This document shows, piece after piece, positions 52,234 through 62,603 of a stretch of 64,000 nucleotides of DNA (positions within the stretch are counted from its first letter, which is position 1; the number at the start of each line of letters is the position of its first letter). Source of the stretch: Pseudomonas lurida (GTDB taxonomy: Bacteria; Pseudomonadota; Gammaproteobacteria; Pseudomonadales; Pseudomonadaceae); the NCBI RefSeq assembly GCF_002563895.1, contig NZ_PDJB01000001.1, positions 727,501-791,500 of the forward strand, given 5' to 3'. The notes under the pieces are model-generated. The model had not been told where the DNA came from, did no database searches, and was given only the letters and a program-made list of their open reading frames with translations. Position numbers and translations under genes: made by a program.

Positions 52234-53160
52234 ATGCTGCGTTTTGATGATTTGCAGTTGTTTGTACGTGCGGCGGACCTGGGCAGCCTGTCTGCTGCGG
52301 CGCGGGTCATGGACCTGTCGCCGGCCGTGGCCAGTGCGGCGCTCAAGCGTATCGAGCAGCAATTGGGCACGCGCTTGCTGGCACGCTCCACGCGCAGCCT
52401 GCGCTTGACCGCCGAAGGTGAAGGCTTCCTGGAATATGCCCGCGCTGCCTTGAGCTCGCTGGATGAAGGGCGACGCTTATTGGCCAGCGGGCAAGACCAT
52501 GTCAGCGGGGTGCTGCAGCTGTCAGCCCCTTCGGATTTCGGGCGCAACCAACTGCTGCCATGGCTGGACGAGTTCCAGCATGAGTACCCGCAACTTACGG
52601 TGCGACTGTTATTGGGCGATCGTATTGCCGACCTGTTCCGCCAACCGGTGGATATCGCCCTGCGTTACGGCGAGCCCGAGGACTCCAGCCTTATCGCGCT
52701 CCCCGTTGCGCCGGATAACGTCCGCGTGCTGTGTGCGTCCCCCCGTTACCTTGCGCGTTTTGGTGAGCCTCGGCATCTGGAGCAACTGGCCCAGCACAAT
52801 TGCCTGCTGTATATGCTCGGCAGTCGGGTCCACGACCACTGGACCTTCCGCGACGGCAAGCGCGAAGTCAGCCTGACCGTCACCGGTGACCGCTTCAGTG
52901 ACGATGCCGATGTGGTCCGTCGCTGGGCAGTGGCGGGTGTGGGGATTGCCTACAAGTCGTGGCTCGATGTCAGCTGCGACGTGCTGGCCGGGCGCTTGCG
53001 TCTAATACTGCCGGAGCTGCGTGGCGAGCGTACGCCGCTCAATTTGTTGTGTGCCCATCGTGCACAACTGAGCAAACCCATCAACTTGTTGCGGGAAATG
53101 CTCGTGTCCCGCTGTGCGACGTTGACTGCCCAGCTGCCGGAGCGATTGAGCACGACGTAA
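52234..53160 (+). CDS. LysR-family transcriptional regulator
   Basis: A 308-residue LTTR. HTH: MLRFDDLQLFVRAADLGSLSAAARVMDLSPAVASAALKRIEQQLGTRL in pieces; substrate-binding domain from about 92. Divergent from the ABM monooxygenase/oxidoreductase pair across a 118-bp gap, the classic LysR arrangement, so it likely controls that pair. AATGAGTGGGAAAGC precedes the ATG. Confidence 0.92.
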   Translation: MLRFDDLQLFVRAADLGSLSAAARVMDLSPAVASAALKRIEQQLGTRLLARSTRSLRLTAEGEGFLEYARAALSSLDEGRRLLASGQDHVSGVLQLSAPSDFGRNQLLPWLDEFQHEYPQLTVRLLLGDRIADLFRQPVDIALRYGEPEDSSLIALPVAPDNVRVLCASPRYLARFGEPRHLEQLAQHNCLLYMLGSRVHDHWTFRDGKREVSLTVTGDRFSDDADVVRRWAVAGVGIAYKSWLDVSCDVLAGRLRLILPELRGERTPLNLLCAHRAQLSKPINLLREMLVSRCATLTAQLPERLSTT

Positions 53161-53296
53161 CGGCCTCCATCACAACAGGAAATTTCACTCAGTTACTGTC
53201 CCTATCCGGACTGTCAGACGCCATGGAACCGGCAGTTTGCGCCCCTATACTTTGGCGCCAACCTCAGCAGAAAAATAATCAACAGGGAGTGAAAAG

Positions 53297-54004
53297 ATGG
53301 AAGCAGCACTGTGCATCAGTCAAATCGCCAGCTTGCTCGCCGATCCCAAACGTACTGCGATGCTGTGGGCGTTGATGGATGGCTCGGCCAAGTCGCCGGT
53401 GGAGTTGGCGACACTCGCCGGGTTGTCGCCGACATCCGCCAACGCGCACCTCGCGCGACTGGCCGCAGGGGGGTTGCTGCGCGTGGAGGCCCGGCGTGGC
53501 AAGCGTTTGTTTCGTGTGGCGGCGCCTGATGTCAGCGCGGCGATCGATGCCATGGCCAAGACCACCGTGGCCTGCGCCACACGCAATGCACCGAATACGT
53601 TGCCGCCCCCCTTGGTTGCACCGCCGTCGTTGCGCCATGCCCGATTGTGCCATGGGCACCTAGGCGGCGAGCTGGGCGCGCAGCTGTATCAACACTTGCT
53701 CGAGGCGGGTTGGATCGAGCGCTATGAACAGCGTACCGATGTCACACTCAAGGGCGCGCAGCGCCTGGCGGGCTTGGGTATTTTCACTCAGGCGCTGGCG
53801 TCGCCGTTGGTGTGCAACTGCTTCGACTGGAGCCAGGAGCAACCTCACTTGGGCGGTGCTTTAGGGGCAGGGTTGTTGCAACTGTTTTTGCAGTCGAACT
53901 GGATCAGTGTGATCAATGATTCCCAGGCGTTGCAGGTCAAAGCCCCCGGGCAGCTGGAAATCACCCGACTGGGCATGCCGGTGAGACCGGGGGCGGGTGC
54001 GTGA
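53297..54004 (+). CDS. ArsR-type winged-helix regulator
   Basis: A 235-residue protein. An ArsR/HTH_20 wHTH at about 5-75 (ISQIASLLADPKRTAMLWALMDG, LSPTSANAHLARLAAGGLL) is followed by an effector part with ARLCHGHLGGELGAQLYQ and CNCFDWSQEQPHLGGALGAGLL, seen in a subgroup of ArsR-like regulators. Several Cys/His occur but I cannot assign a metal site. ACAGGGAGTGAAAAG precedes the ATG. Target unknown. Confidence 0.8.
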   Translation: MEAALCISQIASLLADPKRTAMLWALMDGSAKSPVELATLAGLSPTSANAHLARLAAGGLLRVEARRGKRLFRVAAPDVSAAIDAMAKTTVACATRNAPNTLPPPLVAPPSLRHARLCHGHLGGELGAQLYQHLLEAGWIERYEQRTDVTLKGAQRLAGLGIFTQALASPLVCNCFDWSQEQPHLGGALGAGLLQLFLQSNWISVINDSQALQVKAPGQLEITRLGMPVRPGAGA

Positions 54005-54049
54005 TGGCGGTGCCGGGCGGGATGGGGATGAAGGCTTTGTGCGTCGACT

Positions 54050-54135
54050 GTGCTGGAACGGGCTTGCCGGCGATAGCATCACCTCGGTCATCCTGAAACA
54101 CCGAGGGGGCTGCATCGCCGGCAAGCCGGCTTGCG
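54050..54135. repeat. REP inverted pair
   Basis: GGAACGGGCTTGCCGGCGATAG and CATCGCCGGCAAGCCGGC (inverted arms) lie between the convergent ArsR-type gene and the deaminase. Confidence 0.88.
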
Positions 54136-54141
54136 TGGGTA

Positions 54142-55098
<957 letters not shown>

Positions 55099-55289
55099 CT
55101 AAATTCTCATCAGGTGCAATGGCGGCATTCTACAGGCCATCGCCGAAATAATCGGCAAAACCTGACCAGCAGGAGAGTTTTGCTTTCATTCACGCAAGGG
55201 CCGCGTGAACTAAGGTGTAACGAAACGTTAGCGGCTTGGCGCAGTCTGTACCCCATCAATGACTGATTTGCCGTATTAAAAGGCCCGGA

Positions 55290-56381
55290 ATGCTCACATC
55301 CCTCAAGCAAGAAAAATTCATGTTGCTGGCGCTGATTGCCGCCGTCGCCGCCTATCCATTGGAGCACTGGATGCTCCATAGCGGGCAAGCGGTGGCGTTG
55401 CTGTCGGGCGTGGTGCTCATTGGCTTTATCGTGGTGGCGTCGATGCGCGTGGCCCATCATGCCGAGCAACTCGCGGAAAAAGTCGGCGACCCCTACGGCA
55501 CCATGATCCTCACCCTCGCCGCCGTGCTGGTGGAAGTGGTGATCCTGGCGATCATGATGAGCAATGAGCCGTCGCCCACCCTGGTGCGCGATACCATCTA
55601 CTCGGCGGTGATGCTCGACATCAACGGGATTCTCGGCCTGGCAGCGCTGATGGGCGGCATCAAGCATGGAGAACAGTCCTACAACGACGATTCGGCGCGA
55701 ACCTACAGCGTGATGATCCTCACTGCCATGGGCGTGTCGATGGTGGTGCCGGAATTTATCCCCGAAGCTGACTGGAAAATTTACTCGGCCTTCACCATTG
55801 GCGCGATGGTGGTCTTGTACACCCTGTTCCTGCGCATGCAGGTAGGGCCACACAGTTACTTCTTCAGCTACAGCTACCCGGAAAAGCGTCGCAAGAAGCA
55901 GCCCGAAGAAGAGCAGGCGCCATCGGTCAACCTGGCATTTTCCATCGGTACGCTGGTGTTCGGGGTGATTGTGATCGGCGCGCTGGCCGAGGTGATGTCC
56001 AAGACTCTGGACCTAGGCCTGGAAGGCACAGGCGCACCGCCGGTGATCACGGCGATTGTGGTCGCGGCCATTTCGGCAGCGCCGGAGATCCTCACCGCGT
56101 TGCGCGCGGCGTTGGCGAACCGCATGCAGTCGGTGGTGAATATCGCGCTGGGTGCTTCGCTGTCGACGGTGATCCTGACGGTACCGGTGATGGAGGCCAT
56201 GGCGCTCTACACCGGCCAGCCGTTCCAGATGGCAATGACGCCAGTGCAGACCGTGATGGTGTTTATCACGCTGATTGTCAGTGCGATCAACCTTAACGAT
56301 GGCGAAACCAACGCCATCGAAGGCATGACCCATTTCGTATTGTTCGCGACCTTTATCATGCTGTCGCTGCTGGGTTTGTAA
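55290..56381 (+). CDS. Calcium/cation:proton antiporter (ChaA-like)
   Basis: A 363-residue, about 11-TM member of the Ca2+:cation antiporter superfamily. The two inverted repeats carry the acidic alpha motifs: GTMILTLAAVLVEVVILAIMM in the first half and AAISAAPEILTALRAAL in the second. An acidic/basic loop (YPEKRRKKQPEEEQAPS) separates them. Likely exports Ca2+ or Na+ from the cytosol. Start ATG 55290. Divergent from the deaminase gene across 194 bp. Confidence 0.92.
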   Translation: MLTSLKQEKFMLLALIAAVAAYPLEHWMLHSGQAVALLSGVVLIGFIVVASMRVAHHAEQLAEKVGDPYGTMILTLAAVLVEVVILAIMMSNEPSPTLVRDTIYSAVMLDINGILGLAALMGGIKHGEQSYNDDSARTYSVMILTAMGVSMVVPEFIPEADWKIYSAFTIGAMVVLYTLFLRMQVGPHSYFFSYSYPEKRRKKQPEEEQAPSVNLAFSIGTLVFGVIVIGALAEVMSKTLDLGLEGTGAPPVITAIVVAAISAAPEILTALRAALANRMQSVVNIALGASLSTVILTVPVMEAMALYTGQPFQMAMTPVQTVMVFITLIVSAINLNDGETNAIEGMTHFVLFATFIMLSLLGL

Positions 56382-56407
56382 CTGACCTGAACAGCACCGC
56401 AGAGCCC

Positions 56408-56437
56408 ATGTGGGAGCGGGTTTGCCCGCTCCCACAT
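56408..56437. repeat. REP-type perfect hairpin
   Basis: ATGTGGGAGCGGG and CCCGCTCCCACAT are perfect 13-bp arms with a 4-nt loop (TTTG), between convergent genes. Could also stop transcription from both sides, although no T-tract is present. Confidence 0.85.
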
Positions 56438-56455
56438 TCTTGATCGCTACTCGGC

Positions 56456-57814
56456 CTAGGTCCCGGCGATCAGTTCCCGCGCCGCCTGGCGGTGATCGGC
56501 GATCAGGCCTTTCAGATCCAGGCCTTCCACTTGGCCGTCGATCACCCGCCATTGGCCGCCGATCATCACCCGATCCGCACGGTCCGCGCCGCACAACAGC
56601 AGCGCCGAGATCGGATCGTGGCTGCCCGAGAAGCGCAGTTCATCCAGCTTGAACAGCGCCAGGTCGGCCTGTTTGCCGACAGCCAGTTCACCGATGTCCG
56701 TGCGGCCGAGCAACTGCGCCGAGCCTTTGGTAGCCCAGCCCAGCACGCCTTCGGGCGTGATTTTTTGCGCACCATAGCGCAGGCGCTGGATATACAGGGC
56801 CTGGCGGGTCTCAAGGATCATATTCGATGCATCGTTGGAGGCGGAACCGTCCACACCCAGGCCGATAGGCGCGCCCGCTGCGAGCAGGTCCAGGGTCGGG
56901 CAGATGCCGGACGCCAGGCGCATGTTCGAGCTTGGGCAATGACAGATGCCGGTGCCGGCGGCGCCCAGGCGCGCGATTTCATCCGGGTTGAAGTGAATGC
57001 CATGAGCCAGCCAGGTACGCGGGCCGAGCCAGCCGACGCTGTCGAGGTAATCCACGGTGCGCAGTCCGAAACGCTGCAGGCAGAAATCTTCCTCGTCGAG
57101 GGTTTCCGCCAGGTGCGTGTGCAGGCGCACGTCCAGGCGGTTAGCCAGTTCGGCGCTGGCCTCCATGATGTGCGGAGTGACGGAAAACGGCGAGCAGGGT
57201 GCCAGGGCAATCTGGATCTGCGCGCCGTCACCACGCTCGTGGTATTCGCGGATCAGGCGCTGGCTGTCGTCGAGAATGACTTGGCCTTGCTGCACGGTCT
57301 GTTGTGGCGGCAGCCCACCGTCGGCTTCGCCCAGGCTCATGGAGCCGCGAGTGAGCATGGCGCGCATGCCCAATTCGCGCACGCTGGCGACTTGCACATC
57401 AATGGCGTTTTCCAGGCCGTCGGGGAACAGGTAGTGGTGGTCTGCCGCTGTGGTACAACCCGAGAGCAGCAACTCCGCGAGGGCCACCTTCGATGCCAGC
57501 GCGAGTTTTTCCGGCGTCAGCCGCGCCCATACCGGGTACAGGGTTTTCAGCCAGGGAAACAACGGCTGGTTGACCACCGGTGCCCAAGCGCGTGTCAGGG
57601 TCTGATAGAAATGATGGTGGGTATTGATCAGCCCGGGTAGGACCACATGCTCGCGCGCATCGAACACTTGGGCGCAGGGCTGTGTGGGTGCTTGTCCCAG
57701 GGCCAGCACTTCGCTGATCACTCCGTCGTGCAGCACCAGGCCGCCACGGGCGTCGAGGTCGTTGGCAGTGAAAATCGCGAGGGGGTTTTTTAACCAGATA
57801 CGGGTCGCAGGCAT
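56456..57814 (-). CDS. 8-oxoguanine deaminase
   Basis: A 452-residue amidohydrolase of the AHS/cytosine-deaminase-like group. Metal motif INTHHHFYQTLTRAW, HLAETLDEEDFC, LAHGIHFNPDE and LGVDGSASND. Its relatives (PA0142 and others) convert 8-oxoguanine to uric acid plus ammonia. The match is in length and in these blocks. Acts in the cytosol on oxidised purine bases. Convergent with the antiporter gene. Confidence 0.9.
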   Translation of the reverse strand: MPATRIWLKNPLAIFTANDLDARGGLVLHDGVISEVLALGQAPTQPCAQVFDAREHVVLPGLINTHHHFYQTLTRAWAPVVNQPLFPWLKTLYPVWARLTPEKLALASKVALAELLLSGCTTAADHHYLFPDGLENAIDVQVASVRELGMRAMLTRGSMSLGEADGGLPPQQTVQQGQVILDDSQRLIREYHERGDGAQIQIALAPCSPFSVTPHIMEASAELANRLDVRLHTHLAETLDEEDFCLQRFGLRTVDYLDSVGWLGPRTWLAHGIHFNPDEIARLGAAGTGICHCPSSNMRLASGICPTLDLLAAGAPIGLGVDGSASNDASNMILETRQALYIQRLRYGAQKITPEGVLGWATKGSAQLLGRTDIGELAVGKQADLALFKLDELRFSGSHDPISALLLCGADRADRVMIGGQWRVIDGQVEGLDLKGLIADHRQAARELIAGT

Positions 57815-57935
57815 TGGCCGGCTCCTCTGAATGATGGGTTCAGGTTTGCCAGCTCAGTGTTGCCCTGTCTGCTGATCCAGGGTCGCCGGTGAGGGCGAGG
57901 GCACAGTCTACTGCTAGTCGGTGCTCGGGTCTATT

Positions 57936-57988
57936 TGCAGGAGCGAGGTGCTCTTGAGAACATCGCGGGCAAGCCCGCTCCCACAGGG
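57936..57988. repeat. REP pair
   Basis: GCAGGAGCGAGGTGCTC (degenerate arm) and ATCGCGGGCAAGCCCGCTCCC (as two pieces) lie between the deaminase start and the SDR stop. Confidence 0.75.
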
Positions 57989-57996
57989 CCTTGCCC

Positions 57997-58683
57997 TTAC
58001 CAGGCGATGGTGTCGCCTTTGTAGTCGATGAAATGATGACCGCCTTTGCCGGTGTAGGCATTCACCTGGTCAACCAGGCCGCGCACGCTGGTGTCGACGT
58101 CGATGTGCGCGTTTTCGCCGCCCATGTCAGTCTTCACCCAGCCCGGATGCAGTGACAGTACCGTCAACGTGTGATCACCCAGTTGGTTGATAAAACTGTT
58201 GGTCATGGAGTTGAGTGCGGCCTTGCTGGCTTTGTACAGCGCCAGGTCGGAGCCGTCGGGGATGGTCACGCTACCCAGTACCGAACTCATGAAGGCGAGT
58301 ACGCCAGTGTCCTTGCGGATCTGCCCGACAAAACGCTGGGCCAGGTTGATCGGCGCAACGGCGTTGGTGAAGAACAGTTGGCCGACCTCTGCCAGGGTGG
58401 CGTGCCCCGGCTCCTGATTGGCGGGGCCCTTGACGCCCGCATTGACGAACAGCAGGTCGAAGGTGCGCGCCTTGAGCCGCTGGCTCAGGGCGATCACGGC
58501 TTGCTGATCGTCCATGTCGAGTTTCTCGATCTGTACCGGGCCGACTGCTTTCAGGGCATCGGCCTTGCTCGGATCACGCACGGTGGCGGTCACGTCCCAA
58601 CCGTCCTGAAGCAGTTGCTTGACCAGGCCAAGGCCCAGGCCGCGCGAGGCACCGATGATCAATGCGGTTTTTGGCGTAGACAT
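57997..58683 (-). CDS. SDR-family oxidoreductase
   Basis: A 228-residue classical short-chain dehydrogenase. TxxxGxG: IIGASRGLGLGLVKQLL. NNAG-equivalent: LFVNAGVKGPANQ. Active-site Tyr/Lys in LYKASKAALNSM, Ser in FMSSVLGSV. HPGWVKTDMGG follows. Substrate unknown. AAAAGGAAGCCTTC precedes the ATG. Confidence 0.9.
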   Translation of the reverse strand: MSTPKTALIIGASRGLGLGLVKQLLQDGWDVTATVRDPSKADALKAVGPVQIEKLDMDDQQAVIALSQRLKARTFDLLFVNAGVKGPANQEPGHATLAEVGQLFFTNAVAPINLAQRFVGQIRKDTGVLAFMSSVLGSVTIPDGSDLALYKASKAALNSMTNSFINQLGDHTLTVLSLHPGWVKTDMGGENAHIDVDTSVRGLVDQVNAYTGKGGHHFIDYKGDTIAW

Positions 58684-58733
58684 GAAGGCTTCCTTTTAAG
58701 CGTCGCTGTTCAGGGAGTTCAACATTAGCAGTT

Positions 58734-59315
58734 TCAGCGTTGTAGCAGGATACGTCCACGGCTGAGGTCGGCGAGTTGGGTTTGCAGGGTATCGATATGC
58801 GCTTCGCCCACTGCGAGTTGCAACTCGACACCGTTGGCGGTGAAGGTTTCTTCGACCACCAGCCCACCCAGTTCAGCGACGCGAAGTTTCACCAGGTTCA
58901 GCTCGGCGAACCCACAGGCGCAACTCAACGGGACGCGGCTGATCAGTTCGATGCGTTCGGCACTTTGCAGGCATTTATTCGCGCCGCCACCGTAGGCCCG
59001 GGCGAGGCCGCCGGTTCCCAGCTGGATGCCGCCGTACCAGCGAATCACCAGCACCGCGACCTGATCAAACCCCTGCGCCTCGATGGCGGCGAGGATCGGC
59101 CGCCCGGCGGTGCCACCGGGTTCGCCGTCGTCATTGCTGCGGTATTGGTCGGCAAGTTTCCAGGCCCAGCAATTGTGCGTGGCGTTCAGGTCGCTGTGTT
59201 GCTCGAAAAACGCCTGGGCGTCTTGCGGGCTAGTGATGGGGGCGGCGAGGGTGATAAAGCGGCTTTTGCGTATTTCTTCGCGAAACTCGCAAAGGCCGGT
59301 AAGCGTGAAAGGCAT
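58734..59315 (-). CDS. IMPACT (YigZ/UPF0029) family protein
   Basis: A 193-residue YigZ-like protein. The N-terminal UPF0029/Impact domain has the hallmark HNCWAWKLADQYRSNDDGEPGGTAG, given as pieces, and VIRWYGGIQLGTGGLARAY. The C-terminal DUF1949 ferredoxin-like domain follows at about 135-190. Function unclear; eukaryotic IMPACT influences translation control. Twelve bases after the TetR-type gene stop, same strand. Confidence 0.92.
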   Translation of the reverse strand: MPFTLTGLCEFREEIRKSRFITLAAPITSPQDAQAFFEQHSDLNATHNCWAWKLADQYRSNDDGEPGGTAGRPILAAIEAQGFDQVAVLVIRWYGGIQLGTGGLARAYGGGANKCLQSAERIELISRVPLSCACGFAELNLVKLRVAELGGLVVEETFTANGVELQLAVGEAHIDTLQTQLADLSRGRILLQR

Positions 59316-59327
59316 AAGTCGCTTCGT

Positions 59328-59987
59328 TTAATAGGCGGGCTTGATGCCACAGCCCTTGAGAATGATGTGGATCAAGTTGGTGCCGGCGTCTTCCATGTCT
59401 TGCTTGGTCAGCTTGGTGCGACCCGTGACGCGGCAGATCTGGGTGGCAAAGTCGGCGTAGTGCTGGGTGCTGCCCCACAGCAGGAAGATCAAGTGCACGG
59501 GGTCTATCGGGTCCATCTTGCCGGCGTCGATCCAGGCTTGGAACACGGCAGCGCGGCCACTGAACCAGGCGCGATAGTCCTGGCTGAAATATTCGGTAAG
59601 GCATTCGCCGCCGCTGATGATCTCCATGGCGAAGATCCGTGAAGCCTGGGGGTGGCGCCGTGAAAACTCCATCTTGGTACGGATGTAGCGCGTGAGGGCC
59701 ACGGCCGGGTCATCCTCTGCAGTGAGCGCGTTGAAGGTGCTGTCCCACAGTTCGAGGATGTTGCTGAGCACCGCGATATACAGGCCCAGCTTGTTGGTGA
59801 AGTAGTAATGCAGGTTGGCCTTCGGTAGGCCGGCACTGGCAGCAATGGTGTTCATGCTGGTGCCTTTGAAGCCATGGCGCGCGAACTCATCTTCAGCAGC
59901 CTGGAGAATCGCTTGTTCGTTCTTTTGCCGAATGCGGCTGGCGGGTTTACCGGCTTGGTTGCTGTGGGCAGGAACTTCGAGGCTCAT
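59328..59987 (-). CDS. RutR-like TetR-family regulator
   Basis: A 219-residue TetR regulator. HTH: KNEQAILQAAEDEFARHGFKGTSMNTIAASAGLPKANLHYYF in pieces. The C-terminal part (HPQASRIFAMEIISGG, DPVHLIFLLWGSTQHYADFA) closely resembles E. coli RutR, the uracil/thymine-sensing repressor of pyrimidine catabolism. ATG 59987 chosen because the protein then starts MSLEVPA. Adjacent to an NCS2 permease and near bauA, which fits nucleobase sensing. Confidence 0.85.
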   Translation of the reverse strand: MSLEVPAHSNQAGKPASRIRQKNEQAILQAAEDEFARHGFKGTSMNTIAASAGLPKANLHYYFTNKLGLYIAVLSNILELWDSTFNALTAEDDPAVALTRYIRTKMEFSRRHPQASRIFAMEIISGGECLTEYFSQDYRAWFSGRAAVFQAWIDAGKMDPIDPVHLIFLLWGSTQHYADFATQICRVTGRTKLTKQDMEDAGTNLIHIILKGCGIKPAY

Positions 59988-60074
59988 GGAGGTTTCCGTG
60001 CTGATCGATAGAGACGACGTGTGCACAGATAACCCACCCTCAAGCCTCAGACAAGTCCTGATGCAATAAAACCG

Positions 60075-61469
60075 TCAAAGCGGTTCCAGGCTGTCGCTTT
60101 CCGGCACTGTGTTTGCGGCAGCCGTGGCTACCTTGCTTTCCGGCAGCAGCAGGCACAACACGATCGCCGTCAGCCCGCCGCTGGTGATGGCCGAGTCAAA
60201 CAGGTTCTGCACCAGCGCCGGCATCAGATGCAGCAGGTTCGGCTGGGCGGCGATACCCAGGCCCACGCCGAACGAGGTGGCGATGATCAACATGCTGCGA
60301 CGGTCCAGCGGTGCCTGGGCGAGAATGCGTACGCCGGCGGCGGCCACACTGCCGAACATCACCAGGGTCGCGCCGCCCAATACCGGCTTGGGGATTTGCT
60401 GCAGCACCGCACCAATCAACGGAAACAGACCGAGACAAAACAGCACGACGCCGATGTAGAGGCCTACGTAGCGACTGGCCACGCCGGTGAGTTGGATCAC
60501 GCCATTGTTCTGCGCGAAGGTGGTGTTGGGGAAGGCGCTGAAGGTGGCAGCGATCATGCAGCTCACACCATCGCCGAGTACGCCGCCCTTGAGTCGGCTT
60601 ATATAGGAAGGGCCGCTGATGGGTTGGCGGGCGATCATGCAGTTGGCGGTGAGGTCGCCGACGGTTTCGATACTACTGATCAGATAAATCAGCGCGATCG
60701 GCAGGAAAGCGCTCCAGTCGAAGTTGAAACCGAAGCGGAAAGGTATCGGCAGGCTGACCAGCGGCAACTCAGGCAAGGCTTGGGGCACGAGCTTACCGCT
60801 GAACCAGGCGGCCAGGCTGCCGAGGGCAAGGCCGATGATGATTGCCGAGAGGCGCACCCAGGGCGTGTTGGAGCGGTTGAGCAAAATGATCGTCAGCACC
60901 ACGAACAGGCCCAGCGCCAGGTTGATGGGCGCACCGAAGTCAGGCGCGTTGAAACCGCCTCCCAGGTCAGTGATGCCGACCTTGATCAAGCTGATGCCGA
61001 TCAGGGTGATGACAATTCCGGTAACCAAAGGCGTGATGACCCGGCGCAGTTGACCGATGAACCGGCTCAGCACGATCTGTACCGCTGCGCCGAAGAAGCA
61101 CACGCCAAAGATCATCGCCATGATGTCTTCCGGGCTACCGCCACGTTGCTTTACCAGAAAACCCGCCGACAGCACCGCGCCGAGAAACGCGAAGCTGGTG
61201 CCTTGCAGGCAGATCATCCCGGCGCCGATGCCAAATGGCCTGCGCGCCTGGATGAACGTACCCACGCCGGAAACCATCAGCGCCATGCTGATCAGGTACG
61301 GCAAGTGCGCGGTGAGTCCCAAGGTGGAACCGATGATCAGCGGCGGGGTGATGATGCCGACGAAGGCGGCCAGCACGTGTTGCAATGCAGCCAGGAAGGC
61401 CGGTGCAGGTTTCGGGCGGTCGTTGAGGCCGTAGATCAGGTCGCTGGGGCTGGAGGATTCTGGTGGCAT
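60075..61469 (-). CDS. Nucleobase:cation symporter-2 family permease
   Basis: A 464-residue, 14-TM NCS2 (uracil/xanthine/uric acid) transporter. Conserved pieces: HVLAAFVGIITPPLIIG at TM1; SSIETVGDLTANC; FSAFPNTTFAQNNGVIQLTGVASR (in two blocks) near the end of the permease signature. I chose ATG 61469; a TTG at 61517 would start within the hairpin at 61514-61545. Substrate is not certain. Placed between RutR-like and LysR-type regulators. Confidence 0.88.
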   Translation of the reverse strand: MPPESSSPSDLIYGLNDRPKPAPAFLAALQHVLAAFVGIITPPLIIGSTLGLTAHLPYLISMALMVSGVGTFIQARRPFGIGAGMICLQGTSFAFLGAVLSAGFLVKQRGGSPEDIMAMIFGVCFFGAAVQIVLSRFIGQLRRVITPLVTGIVITLIGISLIKVGITDLGGGFNAPDFGAPINLALGLFVVLTIILLNRSNTPWVRLSAIIIGLALGSLAAWFSGKLVPQALPELPLVSLPIPFRFGFNFDWSAFLPIALIYLISSIETVGDLTANCMIARQPISGPSYISRLKGGVLGDGVSCMIAATFSAFPNTTFAQNNGVIQLTGVASRYVGLYIGVVLFCLGLFPLIGAVLQQIPKPVLGGATLVMFGSVAAAGVRILAQAPLDRRSMLIIATSFGVGLGIAAQPNLLHLMPALVQNLFDSAITSGGLTAIVLCLLLPESKVATAAANTVPESDSLEPL

Positions 61470-61513
61470 GGCGGGCAAACTCGAGTCGGACGGTTCTAGG
61501 TCCTTGCGTGCTT

Positions 61514-61545
61514 GCAAAAAGCTGTCCAGTTGCTCAGCTTTTTGC
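61514..61545 (-). terminator. Bidirectional terminator-like hairpin after LysR gene
   Basis: GCAAAAAGCTG and CAGCTTTTTGC form 11-bp arms with a 10-nt loop, giving an A-tract and a T-tract on either strand. It lies 13 bp after the LysR stop and before the permease start. The stem is only four GC-containing pairs, so strength is doubtful. Confidence 0.45.
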
Positions 61546-61557
61546 GCGAGGCCCGGT

Positions 61558-62478
61558 TTAGCGCGTCGCGGCCAGGCTTTCGAGGAAACTTTCCAGCACC
61601 AAATGGGGGCGACGGCCCTTGCGCGTGACCGATGCGAGGCTTAAATCGTAAAACCGTGTAGCCGGTTTCAGCGCACGCAGCCGGCCTTGCTGTACCCACA
61701 GGCTGGCATAGTGATCGGGCAGGTAGCCGATGTAGCGGCCGGTGAGAATCAGGAACGCCATGCCTTCGCGGTCGGAGGCGCTGGCAGTGCAGTTGAGCGG
61801 CTGGTAATGGGCCTGGATATCGGCGGGTAGGCGGAATGTGGGGGCAATGGCGTCCTGGGCATCGATGCGTGCATCGTCCAGCTGTTTGTCTTCGGCGTAG
61901 AACAACGGGTGGCCCACTGCGCAGTAGAGCAATGAACGCTCGCTGTACAGCGGCTGGTATTCCAACCCCGACAGCGCGCTGGCCTGGGGCACCACACCGA
62001 CATGCAGACGGCCGTCGAGTACGCCCTGTTCAACCTCGTTGGGCGCGATCATGCGGATCTGGATCTGCACATCCGGGCCGCGCTCCTTCAATTGCGCGAG
62101 CGCGTGGGTGATGCGCATGTGGGGCAGGGTGACGAGGTTGTCGGTGAGGCCAATGATCAGCTCGCCGCGCAGATGCTGGTGCAGGCCGTTGACCTCGGTG
62201 CGAAAGCTTTCCAACGCACTGAGGAGTTGCAGGACCGACTGGTAGACCTCGCGGCCCTCTTCAGTCAGGGAAAAACCGGCGCGGCCGCGCTGGCACAGTC
62301 TGAGTCCGAGCCGTTGTTCGAGATCGCTCATTTGCTGGCTGATCGCCGAGCGCCCGATGCCCAGTACGGTTTCTGCCGCCGAAAAGCCGCCGCACTCCAC
62401 CACGCTGCGAAAGATGCGCAGCAGGCGGATATCGAAGTCGCTGACTTGGGCCAGGGGATCGGGTCGACGGCTGCTCAT
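61558..62478 (-). CDS. LysR-family transcriptional regulator, divergent from bauA
   Basis: A 306-residue LTTR: HTH FDIRLLRIFRSVVECGGFSAAETVLGIGRSAISQQMSDLEQRLG in pieces. The effector domain runs from about 95. Divergent from bauA (125-bp gap) and placed like PA0133 in PAO1, so the likely target is bauA or the permease gene on its 3' side. Confidence 0.92.
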   Translation of the reverse strand: MSSRRPDPLAQVSDFDIRLLRIFRSVVECGGFSAAETVLGIGRSAISQQMSDLEQRLGLRLCQRGRAGFSLTEEGREVYQSVLQLLSALESFRTEVNGLHQHLRGELIIGLTDNLVTLPHMRITHALAQLKERGPDVQIQIRMIAPNEVEQGVLDGRLHVGVVPQASALSGLEYQPLYSERSLLYCAVGHPLFYAEDKQLDDARIDAQDAIAPTFRLPADIQAHYQPLNCTASASDREGMAFLILTGRYIGYLPDHYASLWVQQGRLRALKPATRFYDLSLASVTRKGRRPHLVLESFLESLAATR

Positions 62479-62603
62479 AGTTTAGTGAAGGCCTGACTGA
62501 AGGTTAGAAGAGTTGGATTTCACCGACTTTATCGCCGTGGCAATTTAGCTGCAACAACGCTTTTCAATCCCGACGCTGCCTTTTGCCTTGCGAGGTTTTG
62601 CTG

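Noticed and set aside
56408..56437. Strong bidirectional terminator
   Set aside because: The arms match REP cores and lack T-tracts, so I list it as REP-type.
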